Shown here piece after piece: positions 8,244 to 18,210 of a DNA stretch of 64,000 bases. The stretch covers positions 1 through 64,000 of the forward strand of contig CAMLGZ010000013.1 of assembly GCA_946479745.1 (NCBI GenBank), written 5' to 3'. Below the pieces are notes generated by a model. The model did no database searches. It was not told the DNA's origin and saw nothing but the letters and a program-made list of their open reading frames with translations. This DNA comes from an uncultured Pseudoxanthomonas sp. (lineage in GTDB: Bacteria; Pseudomonadota; Gammaproteobacteria; Xanthomonadales; Xanthomonadaceae). A program made the translations under genes and the position numbers. Position 1 is the first letter of the stretch. The number at the start of each line of letters is the position of its first letter.

Positions 8244-10631
8244 TCAGTTTCTAAGCGGCTTGCCGGTTTTCAGCATGTGGCCGATGCGCGCCTGGGTCTT
8301 TTCCTGTTGCGCCAGTTCCACGAAGTGCTGGCGCTCGAGTTTCAGCAACCATTCCTCGTCGACCAGCGATCCGCGATCCACCGCGCCGCCGCACAGCACG
8401 GTGGCGATGCGCACGGCGATCTCGTAGTCGTATTCGCTGATGAAGCGGCCTTCCAGCATGTTGACCAGCATCATCTTGAAAGTGGCGATGCCGACGTCGC
8501 CGGCCACCTGGATGCGGCGCGCGGGCAGGGGCGGGCGGTAACCGCTTTCGGCCAGCGCCAGCGCCTCCTGCTTGGCCACGTACAGAAGCTCGTAGGCGTT
8601 GAACACGATTCTGTCGGTCTTGCGCGCCAAACCCAGTTCCTGCGCTTCTATCGCCGAAGCCGAAACCTTGGCCATCGCTACGGTTTCGAAAGTCTTCTTG
8701 AGTTCGGCGAACACATCGCCGCCAGGGCCAGCGGCCTGCGAGGCGCGCACGGCGATTTCCTTCAATCCGCCGCCGGCAGGCAGCAGGCCGACACCCGCTT
8801 CGACCAGGCCGATGTAGCTTTCCAGGCCGGCCACTGTCTTGGCGCTGTGCATCTGGAATTCACAACCGCCGCCCAGCGCAAGACCGCGTACTGCAGCCAC
8901 CACCGGCACCAGCGAATACTTGATGCGCTGGCTGGTGGCCTGGAAGTTGGCGACCATGGCCTCGAATCCGGCCACGTTGCCCGCCTGCAGCAGGCCCATG
9001 GCACCGGAAAGGTCGGCGCCGGCAGAGAAAGGTTCGCTGTTCTGCCACAGCACCAGTCCCTTGAAGTCGCGCTCGGCGCGATCCACTGCTTCCTGCAGGC
9101 CGTTGAGCACGTGGTCGTTGACGGTGTTCATCTTGGTCTTGAAGCCGACTACCGCAATGCCGTCGCCGTCGGTCCACATGCGCAGGCCGTCGTTTTCGAA
9201 TACGGTTTCGCCCGCGGGGAATTTCTCGCCCAGCAGCGGATCCGGGAATCGCTGGCGCTGGTAGACGGGCAGGGGGGAACGCGGCAGCTTGGCGTTCTTG
9301 ACCGGGCTGTAGCTGCCCTCGGCCGCATGCACGCCTTCGCGGCCGTCGAACACCCAGTTGGGCAGCGGCGCCGAGCTCATGGTCTTGCCGGCGACGATGT
9401 CGTCGGCGATCCATTGCGCCACCTGCTTCCAACCGGCGGCCTGCCAGGTTTCGAACGGACCCAGCGACCAGCCGTAGCCCCAGCGGATGGCCAGATCGAC
9501 GTCGCGTGCGGTTTCGGCGATATCGGCCAGGTGGTAGGCGCTGTAGTGGAACAGATCGCGGAAGGTGGCCCATAGGAACTGCGCCTGCGGGTGCTGGCTC
9601 TCGCGCAGCTTGGCGAATTTTTCCGCCGGGTTCTTGAGTTTCAGGATCTCGACGACTTCCGTCGCCGCTACGCCGGTCGACGGGCGATAGTCCTGCGCCT
9701 TCAGGTCGAGCACCACGATGTCCTTGCCGACCTTGCGGAAGATGCCGGCGCCGGTCTTCTGTCCCAGCGCGCCCTTGGCGATCAGCGCCTCCAGCCACTT
9801 GGGCGCGGCGAAGTACTTGTGCCACGGATCGTCGGGCAGGGTATCGCCCATGGTCTTGATGACGTGGGCCATGGTGTCCAGGCCGACCACGTCGGAGGTG
9901 CGATAGGTCGCCGACTTGGGACGGCCTATCAGCGGGCCGCTGACGGCGTCCACTTCATCGAAACCCAGGCCGAATTCGGCGGTGTGGTGGATGCTGGCCA
10001 GGATGGAGAACACGCCGATGCGGTTGCCGATGAAGTTGGGCGTGTCCTTGGCGTACACCACGCCCTTGCCCAGGGTGGTGACCAGGAAGCCTTCCAAGCC
10101 CTCCAGCACCGCGGTGTCAGTGACCTTGGTCGGAATCAGTTCGGCCAGATGCATGTAGCGCGGCGGGTTGAAGAAATGCACGCCGCAGAAGCGGTGGCGC
10201 AACTGCTCCGGCAGCACGTCGGAAAGAGCATTGATGCCCAGGCCGGAGGTGTTGCTGGCCAGCACGGCATGGTCGGCCACGAATGGGGCGATCTTCTTGT
10301 AAAGGTCCTGCTTCCAGTCCATGCGCTCGGCGATGGCTTCGATGATCAGGTCGCAGCCGCGCAGCAGCTCCAGCCCGCTGCTGTTGTCGCTCGTGCCGTA
10401 GTTGGCGGGCGTGATGGCCTCGGCCAGCGATTTGCTGGCGAGCGGGGCGGGGCTCAGCTTGCCCAGGTTGGCGATGGCCTTCAGCACCACGCCGTCCGGA
10501 TTTCCTTCCTTGGCAGGCAGGTCGAACAGCACGGTGTCCACGCCCGCATTGGTCAGGTGCGCCGCGATCTGTGCACCCATCACGCCGGCGCCGAGCACGG
10601 CGACTTTACGTACAAGCAACTTATTAGACAT
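8244..10631 (-). CDS. fadB: 3-hydroxyacyl-CoA dehydrogenase / enoyl-CoA hydratase (FadB/FadN type)
   Basis: A bifunctional beta-oxidation enzyme of 795 residues. The NAD-binding dehydrogenase comes first (VAVLGAGVMGAQIAAHL at 9-25; CDLIIEAI near 90; NTSGLGI near 126). The 3HCDH C-terminal domain occupies the middle and an enoyl-CoA hydratase-like domain the end (FSAGADLSG near 533, ALGGGCEFQMH near 583). This order is that of Bacillus FadN, the reverse of E. coli FadB. A perfect inverted repeat (10636-10653) overlaps its ribosome-binding region and matches the operator before the upstream tetR gene. Confidence 0.94.
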   Translation of the reverse strand: MSNKLLVRKVAVLGAGVMGAQIAAHLTNAGVDTVLFDLPAKEGNPDGVVLKAIANLGKLSPAPLASKSLAEAITPANYGTSDNSSGLELLRGCDLIIEAIAERMDWKQDLYKKIAPFVADHAVLASNTSGLGINALSDVLPEQLRHRFCGVHFFNPPRYMHLAELIPTKVTDTAVLEGLEGFLVTTLGKGVVYAKDTPNFIGNRIGVFSILASIHHTAEFGLGFDEVDAVSGPLIGRPKSATYRTSDVVGLDTMAHVIKTMGDTLPDDPWHKYFAAPKWLEALIAKGALGQKTGAGIFRKVGKDIVVLDLKAQDYRPSTGVAATEVVEILKLKNPAEKFAKLRESQHPQAQFLWATFRDLFHYSAYHLADIAETARDVDLAIRWGYGWSLGPFETWQAAGWKQVAQWIADDIVAGKTMSSAPLPNWVFDGREGVHAAEGSYSPVKNAKLPRSPLPVYQRQRFPDPLLGEKFPAGETVFENDGLRMWTDGDGIAVVGFKTKMNTVNDHVLNGLQEAVDRAERDFKGLVLWQNSEPFSAGADLSGAMGLLQAGNVAGFEAMVANFQATSQRIKYSLVPVVAAVRGLALGGGCEFQMHSAKTVAGLESYIGLVEAGVGLLPAGGGLKEIAVRASQAAGPGGDVFAELKKTFETVAMAKVSASAIEAQELGLARKTDRIVFNAYELLYVAKQEALALAESGYRPPLPARRIQVAGDVGIATFKMMLVNMLEGRFISEYDYEIAVRIATVLCGGAVDRGSLVDEEWLLKLERQHFVELAQQEKTQARIGHMLKTGKPLRN

Positions 10632-10635
10632 GTTC

Positions 10636-10653
10636 TATAAACCCTTGTTTATA
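10636..10653. promoter_or_regulatory. PsrA-like operator overlapping the fadB ribosome-binding site
   Basis: TATAAACCCTTGTTTATA is a perfect 7-bp inverted repeat around four bases, with the AAAC-N4-GTTT core of the operator at 11305-11324. It lies 5-22 bases before the fadB start and contains the likely AAGGG Shine-Dalgarno on the minus strand. Confidence 0.6.
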
Positions 10654-10665
10654 AATTAAAATTAT

Positions 10666-11292
10666 TCAGTGACCAGCACGGATGCCGGCCTCCGCGAAAC
10701 GGATGAGTTCGCGCGCAGCGCGTTCACGGTGCGCCGCTTCGGTGACATCGGCGGGACGCTTGATCAGGCCGAAGTCGGCCATGGCGTAGGTCAGCGCGCC
10801 GGCCAGGAAGTCGAGCCGCCAGTACAGCTCTTCCTTACTCAGGCCGGGAACGCAGCTGGCGATCGCCTTGCCGAATTCACGCAGCACGTGACCGTAATGA
10901 TCGGAGAGGAACTTGCGCAGGCCATCGTTCTTTTCGGCGTAGGCGCGAGCGACCACGCGGACGAACGCACCGCCTCCATGACGGTCCTGTGACATCGCCA
11001 GGGCGGGTTCAACGAATGCGGCCAATACGGGCTGCAGCTCGCCGGGATGCTGTTCCAGTGCTGTTTTCAGCTGGCTCAGGCGCAGTTGGGTCATGTCGTC
11101 CATGCGCCGACGGAAGACTTCATTGACCAGGTTTTCTTTCGAACCGAAGTGGTAATTGACCGCGGCGATGTTGACGTCGGCGCGACTGGTGACCTGACGC
11201 AGGGAAGTGCCGGCGAAACCATGCTGGGCGAACAGCTCCTCGGCGGCGCCGAGGATCCGGTCCTTGGTTGAAAAATGAGCAGTGTTGGCCAT
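10666..11292 (-). CDS. TetR-family repressor, PsrA/FadR-like, of the fadBA operon
   Basis: A 208-residue TetR protein: an N-terminal helix-turn-helix (DRILGAAEELFAQHGFAGTSLRQVTSRADVNIAAVNYHFGSKE spans about 10-52) and a variable ligand domain. The frame runs up to a TTG at 11310, but that start would sit inside the operator; ATG at 11292 is preferred. The palindrome 11305-11324 has CAAAC-N4-GTTTG, the known PsrA box pattern, so a fatty acyl ligand and autorepression are likely. It lies 34 bases upstream of fadB on the same strand, first gene of the operon. PsrA identity is inferred from operator and context. Confidence 0.85.
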   Translation of the reverse strand: MANTAHFSTKDRILGAAEELFAQHGFAGTSLRQVTSRADVNIAAVNYHFGSKENLVNEVFRRRMDDMTQLRLSQLKTALEQHPGELQPVLAAFVEPALAMSQDRHGGGAFVRVVARAYAEKNDGLRKFLSDHYGHVLREFGKAIASCVPGLSKEELYWRLDFLAGALTYAMADFGLIKRPADVTEAAHRERAARELIRFAEAGIRAGH

Positions 11293-11304
11293 GAGGCTCT
11301 CGGT

Positions 11305-11324
11305 AATCAAACGCTTGTTTGATT
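11305..11324. promoter_or_regulatory. PsrA-type operator upstream of the tetR-fadB-fadA operon
   Basis: AATCAAACGCTTGTTTGATT is a perfect 8-bp inverted repeat with a 4-base spacer. It lies 12 bases before the tetR ATG and contains the published PsrA consensus CAAAC-N4-GTTTG. Confidence 0.75.
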
Positions 11325-11407
11325 CTGTGCCCGGGCCTTCCGGAAGTCATGCTGCACTGCGGCATAAGGCGCATGGAGGCACTGCAAATGTCCCGCCGAT
11401 ACGTTAG

Positions 11408-11456
11408 AATTGCGCTACGCAATTTAGCCTAAGCCCGCGTTTCGACGCGGGTTTTT
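11408..11456 (+). terminator. Tandem hairpins ending in an intrinsic terminator upstream of ndk
   Basis: AATTGCG-CTA-CGCAATT (11408-11424) is followed by CCCGCGT-TTCG-ACGCGGG-TTTTT (11434-11456), a perfect terminator reading towards ndk. No gene on the plus strand ends just before it, so it would terminate either an unannotated short transcript or an ndk leader. Confidence 0.7.
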
Positions 11457-11502
11457 CATGTTAATCTCGGGTCCGCAGTGGCCCACCCAACGGAGAAAAT
11501 CC

Positions 11503-11928
11503 ATGGCGCTGGAGCGCACCCTGTCAATCGTCAAACCCGATGCCGTCGCCAAGAACGTCATCGGCGAGATCTATTCGCGTTTCGAAAAGGCCGGCCTGAA
11601 AATCGTCGCCGCCAAGTACAAGCAGTTGTCGCGCCGTGAAGCGGAAGGTTTTTACGCCGTGCATCGCGAACGTCCGTTCTTCAACGCGTTGGTCGACTTC
11701 ATGATTTCCGGTCCGGTGATGATCCAGGCGCTGGAAGGCGAGAACGCTGTGGCTCTGCATCGCGAATTGCTCGGCGCCACCAATCCCAAGGATGCTGCGC
11801 CGGGCACGATCCGCGCCGACTTCGCCGATTCGATCGACGCCAATGCGGCGCATGGTTCGGATTCGGTCGAGAACGCTGCCGTGGAAGTCGCTTACTTCTT
11901 CGCTGCGACCGAAGTGGTCTCGCGCTGA
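11503..11928 (+). CDS. ndk: Nucleoside diphosphate kinase
   Basis: A 141-residue enzyme that moves the gamma phosphate between nucleoside triphosphates and diphosphates through a phosphohistidine. [15 protein letters not shown] (residues 4-18) and the active-site motif NAAHGSDS (His near 117) are intact. An earlier in-frame ATG at 11458 lies in the terminator tail; ATG 11503 has GGAG nine bases upstream and gives the family N-terminus. rlmN follows after nine bases. Confidence 0.96.
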   Translation: MALERTLSIVKPDAVAKNVIGEIYSRFEKAGLKIVAAKYKQLSRREAEGFYAVHRERPFFNALVDFMISGPVMIQALEGENAVALHRELLGATNPKDAAPGTIRADFADSIDANAAHGSDSVENAAVEVAYFFAATEVVSR

Positions 11929-11937
11929 GTTGATGCC

Positions 11938-13092
11938 GTGAACGAGGCCGCCAGGAAACAGAACTTGCTGGACCTCGATCGCGAGGGTCTGGAGCGCTTC
12001 TTCGCCGACACGCTCGGCGAGCAGCGCTACCGCGCCCACCAGGTGATGAAGTGGATCCATCACCGTTATGTCACCGATTTCGATGCCATGACCGACCTCG
12101 GCAAGGCGCTGCGCGCGAAGCTGCAGCAGCACGCCGAGGTCGTGGTTCCGCAGATACAGTTCGAAAAGCCTTCCACCGATGGCACCCACAAGTGGCTGCT
12201 GGGCATGGACGGCAAGAATTCCATCGAAGCGGTGTTCATTCCCGACAAGGGGCGCGGCACGCTGTGCGTGTCCTCGCAGGTGGGCTGCGCGCTGAACTGC
12301 CAGTTCTGCTCGACCGCCACCCAGGGTTTCAACCGTAATCTGTCCACCGCCGAGATCGTAGGACAGGTGTGGGTGGCCGCGCGCCATCTGGGTAATGTGC
12401 CGCACCTGCAGCGCAAACTCACCAATGTGGTGATGATGGGCATGGGCGAGCCGTTGATGAATTTCGACAACGTCGTGCGTGCCATGAGCGTGATGCGCGA
12501 CGATCTGGGCTACGGGCTGGCCAACAAGCGCGTGACGCTTTCCACTGCGGGCATGGTGCCGATGATCGACCGTCTTTCGGTCGAGTCCGACGTGTCGCTG
12601 GCGGTGTCCCTGCATGCGGCCAACGACGAGCTGCGCACCGAGCTGGTGCCGTTGAACAAGAAATACCCGATCGCCGAATTGATGGCCGCCTGCGCGCGCT
12701 ATGTGCGGCACAACAAGAAACGCGATTCGGTTACTTTCGAATACACCATGATGCGCGGCGTCAACGATCAGCCCCAGCATGCGCGCGAGCTGGCGCGCCT
12801 GATGCGGCAGTTCGACAATGCAGTGCAATCGAAGGATGCGGGCAAGGTCAATCTGATTCCCTTCAATCCGTTTCCCGGCACGCGCTACGAGCGCAGTACC
12901 GAGGAGGACATCCGCGCTTTCCAGAAGATACTGCTGGATTCGCAAGTGCTCACCATGGTCCGCCGTACGCGCGGCGATGATATCGACGCAGCCTGCGGTC
13001 AGTTGAAGGGGCAGGTGGTCGACCGCACGCGGCGACAGGCCGAATTCCGTCTGCATCTGCAATCGCAAGGGATAGATGATGCGGCTGCGTAG
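11938..13092 (+). CDS. rlmN: 23S rRNA (adenine2503-C2)/tRNA methyltransferase, radical SAM
   Basis: RlmN methylates C2 of A2503 in 23S rRNA and A37 of some tRNAs. The 384-residue protein has the radical-SAM cluster motif CALNCQFC near 120, preceded by CVSSQVG, and [17 protein letters not shown] near 163. The methyl-carrying Cys lies near residue 350 in the DIDAACGQL segment. GTG start. Its 3' end overlaps pilW by 17 bases, the usual xanthomonad and pseudomonad arrangement. Confidence 0.95.
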   Translation: MNEAARKQNLLDLDREGLERFFADTLGEQRYRAHQVMKWIHHRYVTDFDAMTDLGKALRAKLQQHAEVVVPQIQFEKPSTDGTHKWLLGMDGKNSIEAVFIPDKGRGTLCVSSQVGCALNCQFCSTATQGFNRNLSTAEIVGQVWVAARHLGNVPHLQRKLTNVVMMGMGEPLMNFDNVVRAMSVMRDDLGYGLANKRVTLSTAGMVPMIDRLSVESDVSLAVSLHAANDELRTELVPLNKKYPIAELMAACARYVRHNKKRDSVTFEYTMMRGVNDQPQHARELARLMRQFDNAVQSKDAGKVNLIPFNPFPGTRYERSTEEDIRAFQKILLDSQVLTMVRRTRGDDIDAACGQLKGQVVDRTRRQAEFRLHLQSQGIDDAAA

Positions 13093-13885
13093 TGTTGCGT
13101 TCGCTGCGCCGATGTTGCTGACTGCATGCAGTGCCTTCATGGTGCCCGCCGTGAGGGAGCAGCGCGCCGAATACGTGGCGCCCGACTACCATGTCGCCGA
13201 CGACGCCAGGACCACCAAGCGGATGGCGGCGGAGCGTCGGTTGAGCTTGGCCGAGCAACGGCTCAACGCGGGAGACCTCAAAACAGCCGAAGTCGAAGCT
13301 GCCGCCGCGCTGAAGGCAAACCCCTCATCGGCCGACGCATTGACCTTGCTGGCCGTCATCGCCGACAGGAAGGGGGCAAAGGTCCAAGCCGGCGAATACT
13401 TCAAGCGGGCTGCCGAAGCGGCGCCCAAGAAGGGTGGGGTACTCAACAACTATGGCGCTTGGCTGTGCGGCAATGGTTTTCCCGCCGAGTCCCTGGTCTG
13501 GTTCGACCGCGCGCTTGCGGCGCCGGGCTACGGCACCCCGGAGTCGGCCCTGGCCAACGCCGGTGGTTGCGCGCTGAAGACCGGCCAGTACGAACGCGCC
13601 GACCGCGATCTGCGCAAAGCGCTCTCGTTAGCTCCGCAAAATGCCTATGCGCTCGCCTCCCTGGCCGACAGCGAATACCGCCAGGGTCGCTATTTTGAAG
13701 CGAGGGCCTTCACAGAACGAAGATTGGATGCTGCACCTGCCGACGCAGCCGTGCTACAACTGGCGGCTGGGATAGAAGAAAAGCTGGGCGACAAGGCCGC
13801 CGCCAGCCGATATGTTCAGCGGTTACGGGCGGAGTTCCCCGATGTGGTTACCGCGGACACCTCTGGGGAAAAACTAAGGCCATGA
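13076..13885 (+). CDS. pilW: Type IV pilus biogenesis/stability lipoprotein PilW (PilF), TPR
   Basis: An outer-membrane lipoprotein that helps PilQ secretin assemble. The 269 residues start with a lipoprotein signal ending in LLTAC (Cys18), then about six TPR units ([35 protein letters not shown] is the first). It overlaps rlmN at its 5' end and rodZ by ATGA at its 3' end. Family members are called PilF in Pseudomonas and PilW in Neisseria; position between rlmN and rodZ supports the call. Confidence 0.9.
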   Translation: MMRLRSVAFAAPMLLTACSAFMVPAVREQRAEYVAPDYHVADDARTTKRMAAERRLSLAEQRLNAGDLKTAEVEAAAALKANPSSADALTLLAVIADRKGAKVQAGEYFKRAAEAAPKKGGVLNNYGAWLCGNGFPAESLVWFDRALAAPGYGTPESALANAGGCALKTGQYERADRDLRKALSLAPQNAYALASLADSEYRQGRYFEARAFTERRLDAAPADAAVLQLAAGIEEKLGDKAAASRYVQRLRAEFPDVVTADTSGEKLRP

Positions 13886-14715
13886 CTGACCAGACACCAC
13901 TGGACCCGACGTCTGCGGGTCGTTACGCCGAAGGCTGCGGGTCCATCCTGCGCCAGGCGCGCCAGCACGCGGGACTGAGTCTGCAGGATGCGGGCAGCCA
14001 GCTGAAAATGCCTGTCCGCGTAGTGCAGGCGCTGGAGGATGAGAACTGGCAGGTTCTGGGTGCGCCGGTATTCGTGCGGGGCCAGCTGCGCAGTTACGCC
14101 AAACTGCTCAAGATCGACATCGAACCCTATCTGGAGCGCACCGACCTGCAAGGCGTGCGACCGGTGGAGCTGGTGAGCCATAGCCACACTCCCCGCTATC
14201 AGCGGGTGCTGGAAAGCGTTGCGCGCCGTGCGGTCTATGTGGTCATCACCGCCGCGATCGCCGTGCCGGTCTGGGTGGCCACCCAATCGCATCTGGGTCA
14301 AGGTTCGTCCCAGGCCACCGCTTCGCTGGATGTCGTGCCGGCGCCAGCGGCATCGGCCGATCAGAATGCCGCCGCCAGGCAGACGACGGCTGCCGGTGCG
14401 CAGGCCGCGCCGTATGTCGCTTCGCTGACGCCGCTGCCGCGCAACGGCGGTAATGGTCTGACTCTTCGCATGACGGGCGACAGTTGGGTGCAGATCGATG
14501 CACCGGGCGGCGTCAACCTCGAGCACGGGCTGCTCAAAGCCGGCGAGGAACGCAGTTTCCGCATTGGGGAAGTCGGACGCGTCGTGTTGGGCAACGCCGC
14601 GGCGGTCGAGGTTCAGCAAGCAGGTAGTACGGTGGACCTGACGCCGTACAAGCGAGCCAACATTGCACGCTTTGCGGTATCCTCTGACGGTTCCCTAGCG
14701 CCGGTCGCCAACTGA
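13882..14715 (+). CDS. rodZ: RodZ-like cytoskeletal protein (Xre HTH plus DUF4115)
   Basis: RodZ links MreB to the membrane and supports rod shape. Residues 17-85 form the HTH_25 domain (LRQARQHAGLSLQDAGSQL). A membrane helix follows at about 114-131 (AVYVVITAAIAVPVWVA), then a low-complexity linker rich in Ala/Gln and the periplasmic DUF4115 domain (LTLRMTGDSWVQIDAPGG near 194). Translation is coupled to pilW by the ATGA overlap and AAGG upstream. In many relatives ispG and hisS follow; here yfgM comes directly after. Confidence 0.92.
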   Translation: MTDQTPLDPTSAGRYAEGCGSILRQARQHAGLSLQDAGSQLKMPVRVVQALEDENWQVLGAPVFVRGQLRSYAKLLKIDIEPYLERTDLQGVRPVELVSHSHTPRYQRVLESVARRAVYVVITAAIAVPVWVATQSHLGQGSSQATASLDVVPAPAASADQNAAARQTTAAGAQAAPYVASLTPLPRNGGNGLTLRMTGDSWVQIDAPGGVNLEHGLLKAGEERSFRIGEVGRVVLGNAAAVEVQQAGSTVDLTPYKRANIARFAVSSDGSLAPVAN

Positions 14716-14785
14716 CCAGCGCGCGGGTCTCCAACAGATAATTCCGTCCAACCGAAGACCCCGCTTAGACGGGGCGAGAGTACGC

Positions 14786-15421
14786 ATGGCGATCGACGAT
14801 CTGCTCGACGAGCACGAACAAAGCGAGCGCGTCCGCAATTGGCTGAAAAACAACGGCGCCGGATTGATCGGCGGCATAGCCTTGGGACTCGCGGTGATTT
14901 TTGGCTGGCAATGGTGGCAGAAGCACCAGATCGAGCAGGCCGAGCAGGCCAACGTGAGCTATCAGTCCGCACTGGACAGCATAGGCGCGGCCGATCTAAA
15001 GAAAGCACAGGTTGAAGTAGGCAAGCTGAAGGGCGGCGACGCGTATGCGAACCTGGCCGCGTTGCGGCTGGCCAAGGCACAGGTCGACGCCGGCCAGGCA
15101 GAAGCTGCAATCGCCACGCTTCGCGGCATCAAGGCCGATCAGACCCTGCAATCGCTGGTCGACTTGCGCCTCGCCAAGTTGCTGACCGACGCCGGCAAGG
15201 GCGATGAAGCCCTGAAGGTCCTCGGCAGCGCCGCCGACAGCGCCGGCCTGGAGGCGCGCGGCGACGCGTTGCTGGCTACGGGCAAACGCGAGCAGGCGCG
15301 CGACACTTATTTGAAGGCTCTCACCGCTATGGATGTAGCTGCGCCGCAGCGTCGTCTGGTCGAGCTGAAACTCAGCGACTTGGGCGGCACGCCGCCCAAA
15401 CCCGCGCAGCCAACTTCATGA
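14786..15421 (+). CDS. YfgM-family TPR protein (SecYEG/BamB-linked ancillary subunit)
   Basis: A 211-residue single-pass membrane protein: cytoplasmic N-terminus EHEQSERVRNWLKNNG, helix at about 28-44 (LIGGIALGLAVIFGWQWW), then periplasmic TPRs (TPR_21). In E. coli YfgM sits at the Sec translocon and works with PpiD on outer-membrane traffic, and yfgM lies directly upstream of bamB as here (ATGA overlap). Members are short on sequence conservation, so the call relies on topology and synteny. Confidence 0.87.
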   Translation: MAIDDLLDEHEQSERVRNWLKNNGAGLIGGIALGLAVIFGWQWWQKHQIEQAEQANVSYQSALDSIGAADLKKAQVEVGKLKGGDAYANLAALRLAKAQVDAGQAEAAIATLRGIKADQTLQSLVDLRLAKLLTDAGKGDEALKVLGSAADSAGLEARGDALLATGKREQARDTYLKALTAMDVAAPQRRLVELKLSDLGGTPPKPAQPTS

Positions 15422-16629
15422 GGCCGGCTTTCATGCTCCAACGCATCGTGCTCCAACGCATCATGTTCAAACGCATTATGGCGATCGCGGTCCTGTCGAT
15501 GGTGCTGTCGGGTTGCAGCACGGTCAAAGGCTGGTTTGGCAAGAGCAAGGACGACGGCAAGCCGACCGAGCCGGCCGAACTGGTCGATTTCGCCGCCACC
15601 GCCACCGTTTCCAAACTGTGGAGCGCCAACGCAGGCAAGGGCGAAAACCGCCTGGGCGTAAGCCAGGGTCCTGCAGTCGCGGATGGCCGCGTCTATGCGG
15701 CGGCCGTCGAAGGTGGTGTGCGCGCTTTCGATCTGCAGAGCGGAAAGAGTGTGTGGGAATACGAGTCCGAAGAAAGGCTGTCCGGTGGTCCCGGCGCCGG
15801 CGACGGACTGGTCGTGGTCGGTTCGCTGGACGGCAAGGTGATCGCGCTGGATGCGGCCACCGGGGCGGAAAAGTGGCAGGCCAAAGTGCCCAACGAGGTC
15901 ATCTCAGCGCCCGCCATCGGACAGGGTCTGGTGGTGGTACGGTCCAACGATGGCCGTGTTTCGGCTTTCGATGCCGCCACCGGCGAACGCCGCTGGTTCT
16001 CCAATCATGATCTTCCCAGCCTGACCGTTCGCGGCAATGCACCGGTAACCCTGGGCCCGGGCGTCGTATTCGTCGGCAACGACGACGGCACTCTTTCGGC
16101 CATGGGCTTGAACGATGGGCGTCCGCTGTGGAATCAGGTGATCGGCGTGCCCGAGGGGCGCACCGAGCTGGAGCGCATGTCCGATGTCGATGGCGCCGCC
16201 GTGCTCGACAACACCACGGTATATGCCACCAGCTTCAAGAAGGAAACGGTCGCCATCGATGGTCCCAGCGGTCGCCCGCTGTGGAGCCGGGACAATGGCG
16301 GGCCGGGCGGTCTGGGCCTTTCCTCGGGCAGTGTGATCGTTTCCGATCCGGCTGGTTCGGTCTGGGCGCTGGATAAGAGCTCCGGTGCGCCGATGTGGTC
16401 CAACGTCACCCTGGCCCGCCGCTCGCTGACCGCACCGACCGTGCATGGCGACTATGCAGTGGTCGGGGATTTCGACGGCTACGTGCACTGGCTGCGCCTG
16501 GACAACGGAGAAGAAGCAGCGCGCGAGCGCGTCGGCGGCAAGGCGCTCCGCGCCAAGCCGGTGGTGGTCGATGGCGTACTGCTGGTGCAGAACGTCGAAG
16601 GCGAGTTGAGCGCTTTCCGCCTGCAATAA
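15418..16629 (+). CDS. bamB: Outer membrane protein assembly factor BamB
   Basis: BamB is a lipoprotein beta-propeller of the BAM complex. Of 403 residues, the signal peptide ends at a lipobox LSGC (Cys33). Repeated PQQ-like blades follow ([55 protein letters not shown]). The coupled ATG at 15418 is used; M16 (15463) would give a more ordinary signal peptide. The n-region is built from a 15-base tandem repeat (15433-15477) coding [15 protein letters not shown]. An intrinsic terminator follows the stop. Confidence 0.94.
   Translation: MRPAFMLQRIVLQRIMFKRIMAIAVLSMVLSGCSTVKGWFGKSKDDGKPTEPAELVDFAATATVSKLWSANAGKGENRLGVSQGPAVADGRVYAAAVEGGVRAFDLQSGKSVWEYESEERLSGGPGAGDGLVVVGSLDGKVIALDAATGAEKWQAKVPNEVISAPAIGQGLVVVRSNDGRVSAFDAATGERRWFSNHDLPSLTVRGNAPVTLGPGVVFVGNDDGTLSAMGLNDGRPLWNQVIGVPEGRTELERMSDVDGAAVLDNTTVYATSFKKETVAIDGPSGRPLWSRDNGGPGGLGLSSGSVIVSDPAGSVWALDKSSGAPMWSNVTLARRSLTAPTVHGDYAVVGDFDGYVHWLRLDNGEEAARERVGGKALRAKPVVVDGVLLVQNVEGELSAFRLQ
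15433..15477 (+). repeat. Three 15-bp tandem repeats in the bamB signal peptide
   Basis: Units at 15433, 15448 and 15463 read as xTGxTCxAACGCATy and keep frame. The first two differ by one base; the third has diverged at four. Copy change would lengthen or shorten the signal n-region by five residues. Confidence 0.8.
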
Positions 16630-16659
16630 AACCCGACCGGGCCATTGGCCAGCATCCAG

Positions 16660-16687
16660 AAAAGCGCACCCCCGGTGCGCTTTTTTT
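16660..16687 (+). terminator. Intrinsic terminator of the rodZ/yfgM-bamB run
   Basis: AAAAGCGCACC pairs perfectly with GGTGCGCTTTT across a CCC loop, followed by more T (seven in total). Confidence 0.93.
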
Positions 16688-16786
16688 GTAGCGGACATGC
16701 CGAGCCGCCGAATAGGGGATAATCGTGCCCGCAAGGCCTGCCGCGCAGGCCCCGCAATCTCCATTCTTCTTCTCCGGCTTCTTAAT

Positions 16787-18187
<1,401 letters not shown>

Positions 18188-18210
18188 GCGCCTTATCCGA
18201 CGGCGCGACG

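Noticed and set aside
7033..8427. Long plus-strand open frame opposite the thiolase gene
   Set aside because: It mirrors fadA codons, is rich in His/Arg/Gly from the high-GC complement and has no recognised motif. The same holds for frames opposite fadB, guaB, guaA, ppsA and the TonB receptor.
14716..14785. Terminator between rodZ and yfgM
   Set aside because: Only a 5-bp CCCCG/CGGGG stem without a T run is present.
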